Shown in pieces: positions 23,760 to 36,072 of a DNA stretch of 64,000 nucleotides. Origin of the DNA: Prionace glauca (Eukaryota > Chordata > Chondrichthyes > Carcharhiniformes > Carcharhinidae); contig CM075760.1 of NCBI GenBank assembly GCA_037974335.1, positions 41,172,103-41,236,102 of the forward strand, in the 5' to 3' direction. The translations under genes were made by a program, and so were the position numbers. Within the stretch, counting starts at the first letter, position 1, and each line of letters starts with the position of its first letter. The notes beneath the pieces were generated by a model that saw nothing but the letters and a program-made list of their open reading frames with translations, had not been told where the DNA came from and did no database searches.

Positions 23760-24400
23760 ACAACTGGTCACATCCCCAATGGAAGAGACAGTAATCATGA
23801 ACTTTTTCAAAATTCTCCCAGCAGCAGCCAATAATATTTGGCTGTGGAGGCAAACTTACCCAGTCCTGAATAAACTGAAGAAGTAAGAGCTGATGGGGGT
23901 AACCAAAAGGCTGTTACAGCAGAATTGCACCCATATTGGAGTGGCAGAGAACAGCTGACTGTGGAAGATGGCATACTCCTATGGGGTTCAAGAGTGTCAT
24001 CCTGAGACACCATCCCAACCCGGCCGAACTTTACCATGGCCACCCAGAAGTGGCAAACTGACGATCCTCCAAATTGCCACGTCTGGTGGCCAGGTATGGA
24101 TACAGATATTTGCTTGTGTGTCAGTGTTGGCAACATCAACAAGGGCAGAACAGTCACCAGTCACTATTCTTTACACTTGGGTTGGCCGTAGACGTGAGTG
24201 CACATGGACAGTGCCGGACCGTTCATGGGGTCTGTGTTCCTGATATTGGTAGATGCTCATTCAAAATGGATGGCCATACACAGGATGAGTTAATCAAACA
24301 CAAGGAGAAGAGTGGAGAAACTTCACACCTCTTTCTTGACACCAGGCATTCTGCAGGTGTTGAATTCTAAAAATGGACCACCCTCCATCAGTCAGGAATT
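23760..24400 (+). mobile_element. Ty3/gypsy-type LTR retrotransposon fossil (integrase region)
   Basis: Plus-strand remnant of the pol integrase region of a Ty3/gypsy-like element, recognisable by the wording around the zinc-finger-to-core junction and the start of the catalytic core. It is clearly broken and no LTRs are visible. An old insertion, overlain by a LINE to its right. Confidence 0.6.
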
Positions 24401-25015
24401 TGTGCATTGCATGAACTTGAGCAATATTTGATGCGTTGCTGTAGAGGGTACTGGTGAGGCCGCAACAGGAATACCGTGTGCAGTTTTGATCGGCGTACTT
24501 GTGGAAGGATATATTGGCCTTGGAGGGAGTGCAGAGAAGGTTCACTGGGCTGATACCAGAGATGAGGGGGTTAACCTATGAGGAGAGATTTAATAGACTG
24601 TGTCTGTATTCATTAGAGTTTAGAAGGCTGAGGGGGGATCTCATAAGATAATGAAGGGGATGGATAGGGTAGAGGTAGAGAGTTTCTTCCCGCTTAGAAA
24701 GGACAGCAGGACTAGAGGGCACAGCCTCAAAATAATGGGGGGAGGACAGTTTAGATCGGAGTTGAGGAGGAACTTCTTCACTCAAAGGGTGGTGAATCTC
24801 TGGAATTCTCTGCCCATTGAAATGTGGAGGCTACCTCGCTGAATACATTTAAGTCATGGGTAGATAGATTTCTGATAGACAAGGGAATTAAGGGTTATGG
24901 GGAGAAAGCGGGAAAGTGGAATTGATTCACTTCAGATCAGCCATGATCTTGTCGAATGGCAGGGCAGGCTCGAAGGCCTACTGCTGCTCCCATTTCTTAT
25001 GTTCTTATGCGTTAG
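24401..25015 (+). repeat. CR1-type LINE 3' fragment
   Basis: Plus-strand block from the 'gaggccgcaacaggaatacc' RT end to 'ggcaggctcgaaggcctact' and 'cttatgttcttatg'. The same subfamily as the copy at 62000-63155. Frame is broken near 24645. Confidence 0.85.
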
Positions 25016-25189
25016 GACAGTGCCCACATTACCCATCATCCAATGTCTGGCAGAAAGAGTTGTGTTCCCTGACAACTGAGTCGATATTGAAGAGAATCCT
25101 CAGCACCACAGGACATAAACAAACGGTCCCAGTTCCATTGCTACATAAATCCACCTGTGGCTTGAATCCTCTTTGTGCCCCTCTCACAC

Positions 25190-26195
25190 TCTTCTCAAGG
25201 TGCTGAGCGTCTGTCCCAGTGTCCCAGTTTCCCCCTCTCACACTCACCTCAAGGTGCTGACAGTCTGTCCCAGTTTTACCCTTCTCGCACTCTCCTCCAG
25301 GTGCTGAGTATCTGTCCCAGTTTCCCCCTCTCACACTCTCCTCAAGGTGCTGACAGTCTGTCCCAGTTTCCCCCTCTCACACTCTCCTCCAGGTGCTGAA
25401 TGTTTGTCCCAGTTTCCCCCTCTCACACTCTCCTCCAGGTGCTGAGTGTCTGTCCCAGTTTCCCCCTCTCACACTCTCCTCCAGGTGCTGAGTGTCTGCC
25501 CCAGTTTCCCCCTCTCACACTCTCCTCCAGGTGCTGAGCGTCTGTCCCAGTGTCCCTTCTCCCACTCTGCTCAAGGTGCTGACTGTCTGCCCAGTTTACA
25601 CCTCCCACACTTTCCTCAAGGTGCTGAATGTCTATGCCACTGTCACAGTGACCCCCACATGCTTCTGTGGGGGGGGGGGGGTCTGACTGTCTGTCTCAGT
25701 GTCCCCCCTCACACTTTCCTCAAGGTGCTAACTCTCTGCCCTGGTGTCACAGTAAGCCTCTCGAATACTCTCCTCAAGGAGCTGACTGTCTGCCATTGTA
25801 TCCTAGTGCCCTCCCCTCATAATCTCCTCAAGGTGCAAACTCTCTGCCCTGGTGTCCCAGTGATCGCCCCTCTCACACTCTGCTCAAGGCATTGCTTGCC
25901 TCTCTTGGTGTCCCAGTGACCCCCTCTCACAAGGTGCTGTTTTCCTGTCCCAGTGTCCCCCTCTCACACTCTCCTCAAGGTGCTCACTATCAGTCCCACA
26001 GTCTCAGTGTCCCCCTCAGACTCACCTCAAGGTGCTCACTGTCAGTCCCACAGTCCCAGTGTCCCCCTCGGACCAAACTCAAGGTGCTCACTGTCAGTCC
26101 CACAGTCCCAGTGTCCCCCTCAGACCCACCTCAAGGTGCTCACTGTCAGTCCCACAGTCCCAGTGTCCCCCTCAGACTCTCCTCAAGGTTACCCA
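25190..26195. repeat. 46-52 bp minisatellite
   Basis: About 1 kb of tandem units. The first half uses a ~46-bp unit built on 'ctcctccaggtgctgagtgt' plus 'ctgtcccagtttccccctct'; the right half shifts to a ~52-bp unit with 'ggtgctcactgtcagtccca'. A poly-G run interrupts it near 25670. Confidence 0.9.
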
Positions 26196-26589
26196 ATTAG
26201 CTTCTTCTGTGCTGCAATGAGTTTATGACTGGAAATATATAATGTAGCTGCAGTAATATATTACAGAACTAGAAATTAATAAGAAATGGAAATGGGGGAG
26301 TGCTTTACTCAGAGATGTGAGAGAGAGGAGGAAGTTCTAGGTTTTCTGAGGATCAATCTTCGTTCACCCAAAGCCTGCAGTTCAATTCGCTGGAGGACTA
26401 GAGATTTTCCAATCCTCCAACTCTCCTATTGGTTCACATCTAAGCTTGCCGGTCACCGAGATTGGGCACAGCCCCGAACATGTGCAGATTCCCTTCTTCC
26501 TTTGGACATGTACAGTCCTGGGCTGGGGGGGAGGGGGGAGATCACCGAGCGGCTTCTCACTCTGGGCGGAGCCACCAGCCGCATGAGCA

Positions 26590-26795
26590 GAAACCTTGGC
26601 TCGAGGAGGGGAAGGGGAACAATGGGTGGGGGAGGGGGTCCCAGGAGGGGGGAGGTGGAGGGGAACAATGGGTGGGGGCAGGGCTTCTGGGAGGCGAGGG
26701 GAACTATGGGTGGGGGTGGGGCTCCCAGAAGGGGAGGGAGCAATGGGTGGGAGTGCGGCTCCTGGCAGCGGGGCAATGGGTGGGGGCAGGGCTCC
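26590..26795. repeat. GGGTGGGGG minisatellite
   Basis: Degenerate G-rich units ('caatgggtgggggagggggt') repeated about five times. Potential G-quadruplex former; no gene. Confidence 0.75.
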
Positions 26796-27140
26796 CATGA
26801 GGCATATAAGATGATCAATGGATTGGATACGGTGGATAGTGTGAGCCTTTTACCTCGGATGGTGATGGCTAACACAAGGGGTCATAGCTTTAAATAAATG
26901 GCTGGTAACTATCGGACGGATATCAGAGGTAGGTTCTTTACTCAGAGGGTAGTAAGGTCATGCCTGCAGCAGTTGTGGACTCGCCAACTTTAAGGGTGTT
27001 CAAATGGTCAGTGGATAGACATATGGATAACATTGGAATAGTTTAGGTTAGAGGGTCATTAGATTGTTGCGCCAACTAGTGGAACCATTGAGGGCCGAAG
27101 TGCCTGTACTGCGCTATAAGTTCTATGTTCTTTGTCCGCG
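26796..27140 (+). repeat. CR1-type LINE 3' fragment
   Basis: Plus-strand end of the ORF ('aagatgatcaatggattgga', 'tttactcagagggtagtaag') and 3' UTR to 'gcgctataagttctatgttc'. Confidence 0.8.
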
Positions 27141-27204
27141 TGCTGGAGTTCCCACCCCCCTGACCTTACAATTACGAAGGGGTTCAATAATCCAGTAGTG
27201 ATTT

Positions 27205-27495
27205 CGAGGGCAGCACAGTGGGTTAGCACTGCTGCCTCATAGCACAGGGACCCGGGTTCGATTCCTGGCTTGGGTCTCTGTTGTGTGGAGTTTGCATGTT
27301 CTTCCCGTGTCTGCGTGGGTTTCCTCCAGGTGCTCCAGTTTCCTCCCACAGTCCAAAAAGATGTGCTGGTTAGGTGCATTAGCCATGCTAATTTCTCCCT
27401 CAGTGTACCCGACCAGCAGCCAGACTGGGAGGACAAGGGGGTTTACATAACAACTTCACTGCAGTGTTAACGTAAGCCTACTTGTGACTAATAAA
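27205..27495 (+). repeat. HE1-like SINE
   Basis: Head 'ggcagcacagtgggttagca', B-box-like GGTTCGATTCC, core 'tgcgtgggtttcctccaggt', and 3' part ending 'cgtaagcctacttgtgacta'. Confidence 0.85.
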
Positions 27496-27504
27496 TAAGC
27501 TCTA

Positions 27505-27745
27505 ACAGGAAAAGTTCTTTATCCAGCGAGTGGTGAGAATGACAGACTCATCACCACAGCGAGTGACTGAGGTGAACAGCATGAATACACTGAAGGGGAA
27601 GCTGGATACATACATGAGGGAGGAAGGAATAGAAGGATATGCTGATGGGAGGAGATGGAGAGGGGTGGGTGGAGGGTCATGTGGAACATAAACACTGACA
27701 CAGACTGACTGAGCCGACTGGCCTGGCCCTGTGCTGTAGACTCAA
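27505..27745 (+). repeat. LINE 3' end, divergent
   Basis: 'ttctttatccagcgagtggt' to 'ggccctgtgctgtagactc' is a degraded CR1-type 3' end on the plus strand. Confidence 0.6.
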
Positions 27746-27954
27746 TGGAACAGGGAAAATGTATTTATTTTGGCCTATCTGTAGTGGTAGAAAAACACTA
27801 TTTACTGTCCAGGATTAAATAAATGTCCTTCATCAGCTTTTGTGGATCATTTCAGTGGAAATGTGCTCTCCCAGGCTCAAAGAGTATCAGCCCACTTGGA
27901 GCAAAGTTGTGAGACTCGTACATTATGAATTCTCACTATATAGAAGGCATCTCA

Positions 27955-28540
27955 ATCTAGTCTACACATTGTGGTAAACTAAAATCAAGGGGCTCATATG
28001 AAGAATTCTACACTGCCCCCCCATCGCCAAGGGGCAAAAAACATTAGTGGATGTCATATATGGACCTCCAAACTGCAGTGGTGATGTTGGGAATGGCCTT
28101 AAACACAAAATTAGAGATGCATGTGATAAGGGAGTATTGGTGATCATGGATGATTTTAATTTGCACATAGATTGAGCAAATCAAATTAGCCACAATGCCG
28201 CAAAAGAGGACCTCCTGGAATGTATACAGGATGGTTTAATTGACCAATATCTGGAGGAACCAACTGGATAGCAGGCCAGCTGATACTGGGTACTGTGTAC
28301 TGAGAAGGGAATCGTTGCCAATCCAATTGTACCAGACCCCTTCAGGATGAGCGACCGTAACATGATAAGATTTTTTAAAATCAAACTGGAGAATGAAGTA
28401 GTTGATTCGGAGACAAGGTGCAATATCTTAAGAAACCTATGAGGATATGAGACGTGAGTTGGCCTTGATAGATTGGGGAGAGTTACTTCAAGAGATGACA
28501 GTGGATAGGTGGCACAGGAAGCAATCCCGTGATTACAACC
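27955..28540 (+). repeat. CR1-type LINE endonuclease fragment
   Basis: Plus strand keeps pieces of the APE endonuclease end (VIMDDFN before HID, then SDRNMIRF) with several stops. Direction is opposite to the ORF1-like remnant at its right. Confidence 0.6.
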
Positions 28541-28544
28541 CAAG

Positions 28545-29225
28545 AGGTCCTGCTTTTTAACTTTCTACCGAACTCCCTTAACTGCTGTTGCAGGACATTG
28601 TCACTCTTCTTATCTCTGTACCAATATGTACCATGGCCACTGGTTGTTCACCCTCTCGCTTCAGAATGCTTTCTGCCCTTCCTGGACCCGGACATCAGGG
28701 AGGCAACATAACATCCTGAAGTCTCTTTCATGTCCACAACAGCACCTATCTGCATCCCTAACTATAGAGCCCCTTATAACTATTGCTCTAGTGCACTTTG
28801 TACCTCCCTGCTAAATAACAAAGCCAGCCGTGGTGCTAGTGCTCTGGCTGCTGTATTTATCCCCTGATAGGCTATAACCCCCCAACAGTATCCAAAACAG
28901 TGTACTTGTTAGAGAAGGAGACGACCACAGGGGATTCCTGTACTGACTGCCTGCCCCTTCTAGCAGTCCCCAATCTATCTGCCTGCACCTTGGGTGTGGC
29001 CAAGTTTCTAAACGTCCTATCTATGACACTTTCTGCCATCTTCACGCTGCTAAGTGCATCCAACTGCTGCTCCAACCTATCCATGCTGGCCTTAAGGAGC
29101 TGCAGTGGGGTACACTTCCTGTAGACATCGTCATCCGAGACACTGGAAGCAGCACAGATCTCCCACATCTCACAAGTGCAGCACTTAACCCCACTGACTG
29201 ACATTTTGAGCACCAATTAAATTAT
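28545..29225 (-). repeat. CR1-type LINE ORF1 remnant
   Basis: Minus strand begins MSVSGVKCCTCEMWE (a Cys-rich N-terminus), then a coiled-coil-like stretch (SMDRLEQQLDAL), NKYTVLDTV, and after stops a VAMVHIGT motif. VHIGTND is typical of the SGNH/esterase domain in CR1 ORF1. A matching N-terminal remnant occurs at 43960-44110. Confidence 0.6.
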
Positions 29226-29434
29226 TTAAGAAAATTTATAAAACTCTTACCTTCACTTTTATCTTCTCACATTGTCTTTTTTTTTAATAAATTGGGGTTG
29301 TTCTCCTTGGAGCAAAGTAGATTGATAGAGGTGTGCAAAGGTACATGGAGGTGTCGAAGTTTACATGCTCTGTTTACACATGTACAAGCTTTCTGGGTCA
29401 TCCAGTCTCGAAATGTTGGTTCTATTGTCCCTGA

Positions 29435-29690
29435 AGTGGAGATGGTGGTGTTGGACCGGGGTAAACACAGTAAGAAGTCTCACTGCACCAGATTAAAGTC
29501 CAATGGGTTTAAAATTGGTGGCAAATCCACTAGCTTTCTGTGTGCTGCTCCTTCGTCATGTGAGTGGAGTTCTGTCCACAAACAAGGCATAGAAAGACAC
29601 AAACTCAATTCACAAAATAATGGTTGGAATGCAATTTTTACAGTTAATTAAGTCTTAAAGGTACAGACAATGTGAGTGGGGAGAGCGTTC
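29435..29690 (+). repeat. Penelope-like element terminal fragment
   Basis: 'accagattaaagtccaatgg' to 'acaatgtgagtggggagagc', same family as at 16575. Confidence 0.6.
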
Positions 29691-29879
29691 TATTCTCTCC
29701 CGACAGATGCTGTCAGATTTGCTGAGATTTTCCAGCATTTTCTACTTTTATTTCCCTTTATTTTTCCTTCTCTGTCACCGCTCTGCCTCATCAAGAAGAC
29801 ATTGGGACTCAGAGGGTTGATGCAGTTTGATGGACAAGTTGTCTCCATTCTGAACAATGGGGAACAAGCTCCTCCCACT

Positions 29880-30310
29880 TAATGATATCATTGCCCTCCA
29901 CAAACATGGCGGCCTCGCGTGCGCACCGCTGCATGTTGCCCCCAATAAAGATGGCGAACGGTAACCCGGAGCGAACCTGAGGAGCTGCGGCCCTGCTCGG
30001 AACAAACTGAGTCCGGGAAGCTCTCTTCCGCGGTTTGCTACTTACACCGCATGCTTACGCAGCGTTTTCACCCGTCTGGGCGATCCATTCCTCTCTCCGT
30101 ACCGCCAATCACCTCGAACAGATTTCCGAGCCCAAAACAAAAACCGTTTTCCATCGCCATTACTCACACTGCGCATGCTCCAGTCAAAGCTGGGCCCGCC
30201 CCTCTTTCGCTCCGATTGGTTGGAGGACCGAGCGCTCCAGATCAGCCCTCCAGCACCTCCCCCTGTTCCCAATGGTCCAAGGCGCTGTCAATCAGCCCAG
30301 TATTGTGACG
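29880..30310. promoter_or_regulatory. CpG-rich island with YY1, NRF1 and CCAAT-type motifs
   Basis: CpG-dense against an AT-leaning background. It contains ACATGGCGGC and AAGATGGCG (YY1-like), CTGCGCATGC (NRF1-like), and ATTGG/CCAAT boxes (30103 and 30214 area). This is what a bidirectional housekeeping-type promoter looks like, but no associated exon was identified on either side. Confidence 0.5.
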
Positions 30311-30714
30311 ATGACTTGCTGCTTGTCCAATAATAACAGAGTCTCAGTGTAACAATGACCCACACACAGGCTCCAGTCCAATCAGAGTGGAAATGGAGCA
30401 CAGAGAAAACACAGCAAAACACTGACTGACTCTGAGTGTAACATAAACAGTGTTTGTTCACATAATAAGAGTCACATTGCAGAATGTTAGTGAACACAGC
30501 ATTACATCCAATGTAATGATAATCCAGTCAGTATCCAGTGCACCATAACCAAAGTTTAGGTTTCATTTGATAGTGTGACTGAGTCATGGTCTATTCATAT
30601 AATGTATTTAAATTCCAGTGTGTGTTACTCTGCCACTGTCAGTATCAAACAATAACCTGTCAGTTATTCCAATTCTGCTGTATTTTACAATGTCGATGGT
30701 AGTCATGACATAGA
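30311..30714. other. Unassigned sequence beside CpG island
   Basis: No repeat or coding feature recognised. Confidence 0.4.
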
Positions 30715-31105
30715 GATGCTGGCGTTGAACTGGGGTAAACACAGTAAGAAGTCTCACAACAGCAGGTTGAAGTTCAACCAATTTATTTAAGAACATAAGA
30801 AATAGGAGCAGGAGTAGGCCATGTGACCCTTCGAGCCTGCCCGGCCATTCAATAAGATCATGGCTGATCTGTCGTGACTGAGCTCCACTTTCCCGCCCTC
30901 TCCCCATAACCCTTAATCCCTTCTCTTATCAAAAACCCATCAACCCGTTTCTTAAAAATATTTAGTGAGGCAGCCTCCACCACTTCAACGGGCAGAGAAT
31001 TCCAGAGATTCACCACCCTTTGAGTGAAGTAATCCCACAAGCTTTACTATCAAATAAGCTGGTTGAACTTAAACCTGGTGTGGTGAGACTTCTCACTGTA
31101 TTTTA
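30715..31105 (-). repeat. LINE 3' end inserted in a Penelope-like terminus
   Basis: The Penelope-like block runs 30715-30786, is interrupted by a minus-strand CR1 3' end (30787-31030; FFTQRVV-type text YFTQRVVNLWNSLPVEVVEA), and resumes at 31031-31105 ('ggttgaacttaaacctggtg'). Confidence 0.75.
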
Positions 31106-31834
31106 CAACTGCAGCTCCTGGGGCTGACTGGAATCTGGTATAATATTAATCACAAAGGTTGGTTTCAGTGTCTCTGAGGTCATTTGAACTGCAGGTAATC
31201 TGACCTTAAAGGAGACAAGAGGCCCAACAAACATCCGAATACAATAGGGGGAGAAGATGTAAGGGAGCAATGATAATTTAAACTGTCTGTCTTATGGTGA
31301 GTGTCACTGGGAAGTGAGTGATAAAATAGAAGTGGAAACATTATAACAGAGACACATGTGACTGACTCAGCCTGACTGAGAGCTGTTATATTTGGGGAGG
31401 GAATAATGAGGGCATGAGAATCTCCTGAGATTTCTGATATCTGAGGTATATCTGCTAGAGGAACTGAAAATAATCAGTTCCTTCTCATGGTTATCTGCAG
31501 TTCTCAATTTACACAGACACATAGGAAACAGATCTGACAGCTCATCAAACCCAATGGTTTAATCTTTTGTTTCAGACACATTGTGAAGGAAAAGATCAAA
31601 TATTAAAACTTAAGGGAGAAACATTCAAAATGACAAAAAGATGAGTGAACTATCTAATTAATCCCATTCACCATAACTCCGTCAATATTTATCCAATTTC
31701 CTTTTAAACTTACTATTAAACCTGCTTCGAGCACCTGTCAGTTTATGCATTCCAGATCATATGATTGTGTAAAAAAATGTCCTTATCATCCCCTTCAAAT
31801 CTGTTGTCAATTATATCAAATCTTTGTGTCCTCT
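31106..31834. other. Intergenic with an old LINE scrap
   Basis: Mostly unassigned. About 31660-31834 resembles an eroded minus-strand LINE 3' region ('aatttccttttaaacttact', 'ccttcaaatctgttgtcaat'). Confidence 0.4.
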
Positions 31835-34415
31835 GAAAAGAACAAAGAACAAAGAACAATCCAGCACGGGAAACAGGCCCTTCGGCCCAACGAGCCCGCG
31901 CCGCCACATCACCCTACACCTATTCTACCCTGCATATCTATGAATGGAACCCTACTCAGTCAGATTCAGGGAAGAAATAGTGTCAATTTGGTAAAAACCG
32001 ATTAGCCTGAGAGCATATTTTTGAGGTGTGGGAGGAAACCGGAGCGCCCGGAGGAAACCCACGCAACCACAGGGAGAATGCACAAACTCCCACAGACACA
32101 GGCCCAAATCCATGTGCCTGCACAGCCAGCAGTGCTAGTCACTGAGCTGTTGCGGCGCCCATCTACCGGTCCAGGATCAAGCACACACACTGACATCAAG
32201 TACCAGGACACTCCCGGAACCTCCAAGAGCAGCCCAGGCACGACCCGCCGTGTGAATGCCCCTCGTTTGACACGAGGTGGACCTCCACCTGTGGAATAAA
32301 GTCAAAAATATTAATCTTACAGTCTGCCTTTCCGGTGTCTCCCGAGGTTTAACCCTATTTAATATCCCCTACCATATCCCTCCATTCTCGTTTCACTCAT
32401 GTGCCTATCTAACTGCATCTTAAACGAGTCCAATGTTCCTGCCTCCACCACCCTACTCGGTAGCGCGTTCCAGACCCCCACAACTCTCTGCGTAAAGAAC
32501 CTTCTTCTCACCACCAAATTATACCTCTCCCCCCTCACCCTTAAATGATGACCTCTCGTGTTCGTATCCAGTCTAGGGAGCAGTCTCTCACTATTAACTC
32601 TATCCATTCCCTTCATTATCTTATATACTTCTATCATGTCCCCTCTCAATCTCCGCCTTTCCAAGGAGAATAGTCCCAGTTTCTTCAACCTCTCCTCGTA
32701 ACCCAGTCCCCCCATGCCAGGCAACATCCTGGTAAACCTCCTCTGCACCCTTTCCAGAGACTCCACGTCCTTCCGGTAGTAAGGTGACCAGAACTGGACG
32801 CAGTACTCCAAATGCGGTCTAACCAATGTTCTGTACAACTGAAGCATTAGACAGCAGCTTGTGATGCAACCTTCATGGATTTGTGAACCTGCACTCCCAG
32901 GTCCCTCTGTATGGCTATACTTCTAATCGGCCTCCCTTTAATCACATAGCTCCTCTCTGCATTATTCCGTCCAAAATGCATCACCTCGCATTTGTCAGGA
33001 TTAAATGCCATCTGCCACCTATCTGCCCACTGCACCAACCTATCTATATCCTGTTGTATCACCTGACAATCCAGTTCCTTACCCGCCAACCCTGCCATCT
33101 TGGTGTCATCAGTAAACTTGCTAATCACACCACCTACGCCCTCTTCCAAGTCATTTATGTAGACTATAAAGAGGAGAGGTCCCAGTACTGAGCCCTGTGG
33201 CACACCACTGGTCACTGGCCTCCAGCCCGACAAGGTCCCCTCCACAGCTACCCTCTGTCTCCTATTTCCCAGCCAGTTCTCAATCCACTTAGCTACCTTG
33301 CTTCGTATCCCATGCGCCTTAACCTTTTCTACCAGCCTACCGTGAGGGACTTTGTCAAACGCCTTACTGAAATCCATATAGATGACATCAACGGTTTTCC
33401 CATCGTCAACCGTTTTTGTCACCTCCTCAAAGAATTCCACCAGATTCGTAAGGCAAGACCTCCCTCTAACAAAGCCATGTTGCTTATCCCTAATCAGATC
33501 GCAACGCTCCAAATGCTCATACATCCTACCCTGAAGAATTTTTTCCATTAACTTCCCTCCCACCGACGTCAAACTCACCGGTCTATAATTCCCAGGGTTA
33601 TCCCTACTACCTTTTTTGAACAACGGGACCACATTTGCTACCCTCCAGTCTTCTGGGACTTCACCTGTGTCCAAAGAAGAGACAAAGATTTGCGCCAGAG
33701 GCCCAGCAATTTCATCTTTCGCCTCCCTAAGCAGCCTGGGATAAATACCATCAGGCCCCGGAGCTTTATCCGTCCTTACGCTACCTAAAAGCCCTAGCAC
33801 TTCCTCTCTCGTAATAACTATATCCTACAAATAAACCTTCACTCCCTCCAAGAGACCACACGATTCCGAACCCCTCTCCTTTGTGAATACCGACGCAAAG
33901 TATTCATTCAGGAGCTCCCCCATCCCCTCCGACTCAATACACAACACACCACTCTTGTCCCTAAGAGGACCAATTTTCCCTCTAACTACTCTATTGCCTC
34001 TGATATAGGAATAAAATGCCTTTGGATTTTCCTTAATCCTACCAGCCAAAGTCATCTCATGCCCTCTCTTCGCCCTTCTAATTCCCCTTTTTAGCTCCCT
34101 CCTACTCTCGCTATATTCTTCCAGCGCACTCTCTGTACCCATTTGTTTTGACCTAACATACGCCTCCCTCTTCTTCCTGACCAAGTCTTCAATATCCTCC
34201 GTAATCCACGGCTGTCTAATCCTTCCTTTCCCATCCTTTCGCTTAACTGGAACATACCTCCCCTGCAACCATTTCATTTTGTCCCTAAATGCCTCCCACT
34301 TGCCAACCGTGGACTTGCCAGCTAACAGTCCCTCCCAATCAGTTTGCTGCAGCTTCCTCCTAATCCTGCCATAGCTCGCCTTTCTCCAGTTCAGCACACT
34401 CCCACTCTGCTTAAG
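31835..34415 (-). repeat. CR1-type LINE, 5'-truncated, RT largely open
   Basis: Minus-strand element. From its 5' side: a frame with RKKREAYVRSK and GHEMTLAGRIKENPKAFYSY (34397-33825), then RT (SVRTDKAPGPDGIYPRLL, VIYMDFSKAFDKV, SGVPQGSVLGPLLF, FTDDTKMAG, where FTDD replaces FADD), then YCVQFWSPYYRKDVE and FFTQRVVGVW. Breaks lie near 33815 and 32850. The 3' UTR (31835-32355) holds an HE1-like central block and ends in AACAAAGAACAAAGAACA repeats. Endonuclease is missing. Confidence 0.9.
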
Positions 34416-34745
34416 GTCTAGATTGTAATAACTGAGAGAGGTTTTGGGCAGAGTTTACTGGTACAAGACCCGGATTGTAATAACTCAGAGAGGTTTACAA
34501 CAAAGAATACTGATACTAGGCTCAGACTAAAATAACTGAGAGAGGTTCAGGGCAGAGTTTACTGATACAAGGCCCACATTTTAATAACTGAGAGAGGTTC
34601 AGGGCAGAGTTTACTAAAACAAGGTCCAGATTGTAATAACTGAGAGAGGTTTAGGGCAGACATTACTGATACAAGGCCCAGATTGTAATAACCGTGAGAG
34701 AGGTTTAGGGCAGAGATTACTGATACAAGGCCCAGATTGTGGTGA
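34416..34745. repeat. ~53-bp tandem repeat, six copies
   Basis: Units of the form 'attgtaataactgagagagg' plus 'gggcagagattactgataca' plus 'aggcccag' repeat six times, directly against the 5' truncation point of the LINE to the left. Confidence 0.85.
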
Positions 34746-35255
34746 TGAGGAAAGATTGGAATGGCAAGGTTTGTTTCCCCAGAGCAGCGGAGGCTGAGGG
34801 GGACCGAACTGAGGTGTCCAAAATTATGTGGAAGCCATGACAGGGTGGATAGAAAAGGCTTGTTTCCCCTGAGTAGAGAGAGGTCATTTATTGTGGGTGG
34901 GTGGGGATCGGGGTGGGGGGGGGGGCGTGGGGTGACGCGTGGTAATGGTTCGGAGGGGGTTAGTGGGGCCTGCACAGATAAAAAGTGATTGGTGGAAGGA
35001 TTAGAAGGGGCATTGGGAAGAAGGTTCTCATTCAAGGGATGGTGGGTGTCTGGAATTTGCTGCCTAAAGTGATGGTTCAGATAGAAATCTCTTGGCTCAC
35101 TCGCCTCACACACAGATCTATAGCTGAAATGCCGGAACCTGTAGAAAGCGGGGCTCGGGGCTGGATCGCTGGAAAGTGGGATTAGAATGAAGGGCTAGTC
35201 TTTATTTTCCAAGCTGGTGAAGATGTGAATGGCTGAATGGCCTCTTTCTGTGCCA
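34746..35255 (+). repeat. Divergent LINE 3' fragment
   Basis: Eroded plus-strand CR1-type end ('aggaagattggaatggcaag'-like start, 'ggatggtgggtgtctggaat', 'tggcctctttctgtgccaca') interrupted by a poly-G stretch near 34915. Confidence 0.55.
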
Positions 35256-35482
35256 CAACCTTTCCCCTGCTTTCTGTTTGCCCTATTGATGGGCAGAATG
35301 GAGGAGTGAGCAGGTTTTTAATTAGTAACAAGAGCAAGAATGAGGGAAGATGGTGAGGCAAAGCTGATTTTTTTTTCTGATTTCCACCCTTCCCCTCATC
35401 AAACTGAGTCACAGTTCATCCCACCACCCCACCCCCCATCCCCACCTGTCCTGTGCTCCCTCCAAATACATTTGCCGGAGTG

Positions 35483-35592
35483 GCAGCGCATTAGCACAGT
35501 GGTTAGCACTGCAGCCTCCTAGTGCCAAGGACCCGTGTTCAATTCCAGCCTTCGGTCATTGTCTGTGTGGGGTTTTCATGTTCCCCCCATAT
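35483..35592 (+). repeat. HE1-like SINE head
   Basis: 'cattagcacagtggttagca' and 'ggacccgtgttcaattccag' identify the tRNA-like part. It stops at the start of the next LINE. Confidence 0.7.
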
Positions 35593-36072
35593 AGAGTCAT
35601 AGAGGTTTACAGCATGGAAACAGACCCTTTAGCCCAACTGCTCCATGCTGCCCTTTTTAAAAAACCCTAAGCTAATCCCAATTGCTTGTATTTGGCCCAT
35701 TTCCTCTGTACCCATCACACCCATGTAACTGTCTAAATGCATTTTAAAAGACAAAATTGTACCCATCTCTACGACTACATCTGGTAGCTTGTTCCAGACA
35801 CTCACCATCCTCTGTGTGAAAAAAGAATGCTCCCCTGGACACTTTTGTATCTTTCCCCTCCCGTCTGAATCCAAGCCCTCTAATTTTAGACTCCCCTACA
35901 TTTGGGAAAAGATATTGACTATCGAGCTGATCTGTGCCTCATTATTTTATAGACCTCTATAAGATCACCCCTCAGCCTCCTAAGCTCCAGTGAAAAAAGT
36001 CACAGTCTATCCAGCTTCTCCTGATAACTCAATCCATCAAGTCCCAGTAGCATCTTTTCTGCATTCTTTACA
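35593..36072 (-). repeat. Older CR1-type LINE, 3' part (host of a nested LINE)
   Basis: Minus-strand 3' region from 'gaggtttacagcatggaaac' to 'tgcattctttacagttta'. Its continuation 'gtaatatcctttttataaca' is found at 38876 onward, so the LINE at 36073-38865 inserted into it. Confidence 0.8.

Noticed and set aside
23760-24400. Host integrase-domain gene
   Set aside because: It is a broken fragment of a Ty3/gypsy-like element in repeat surroundings.
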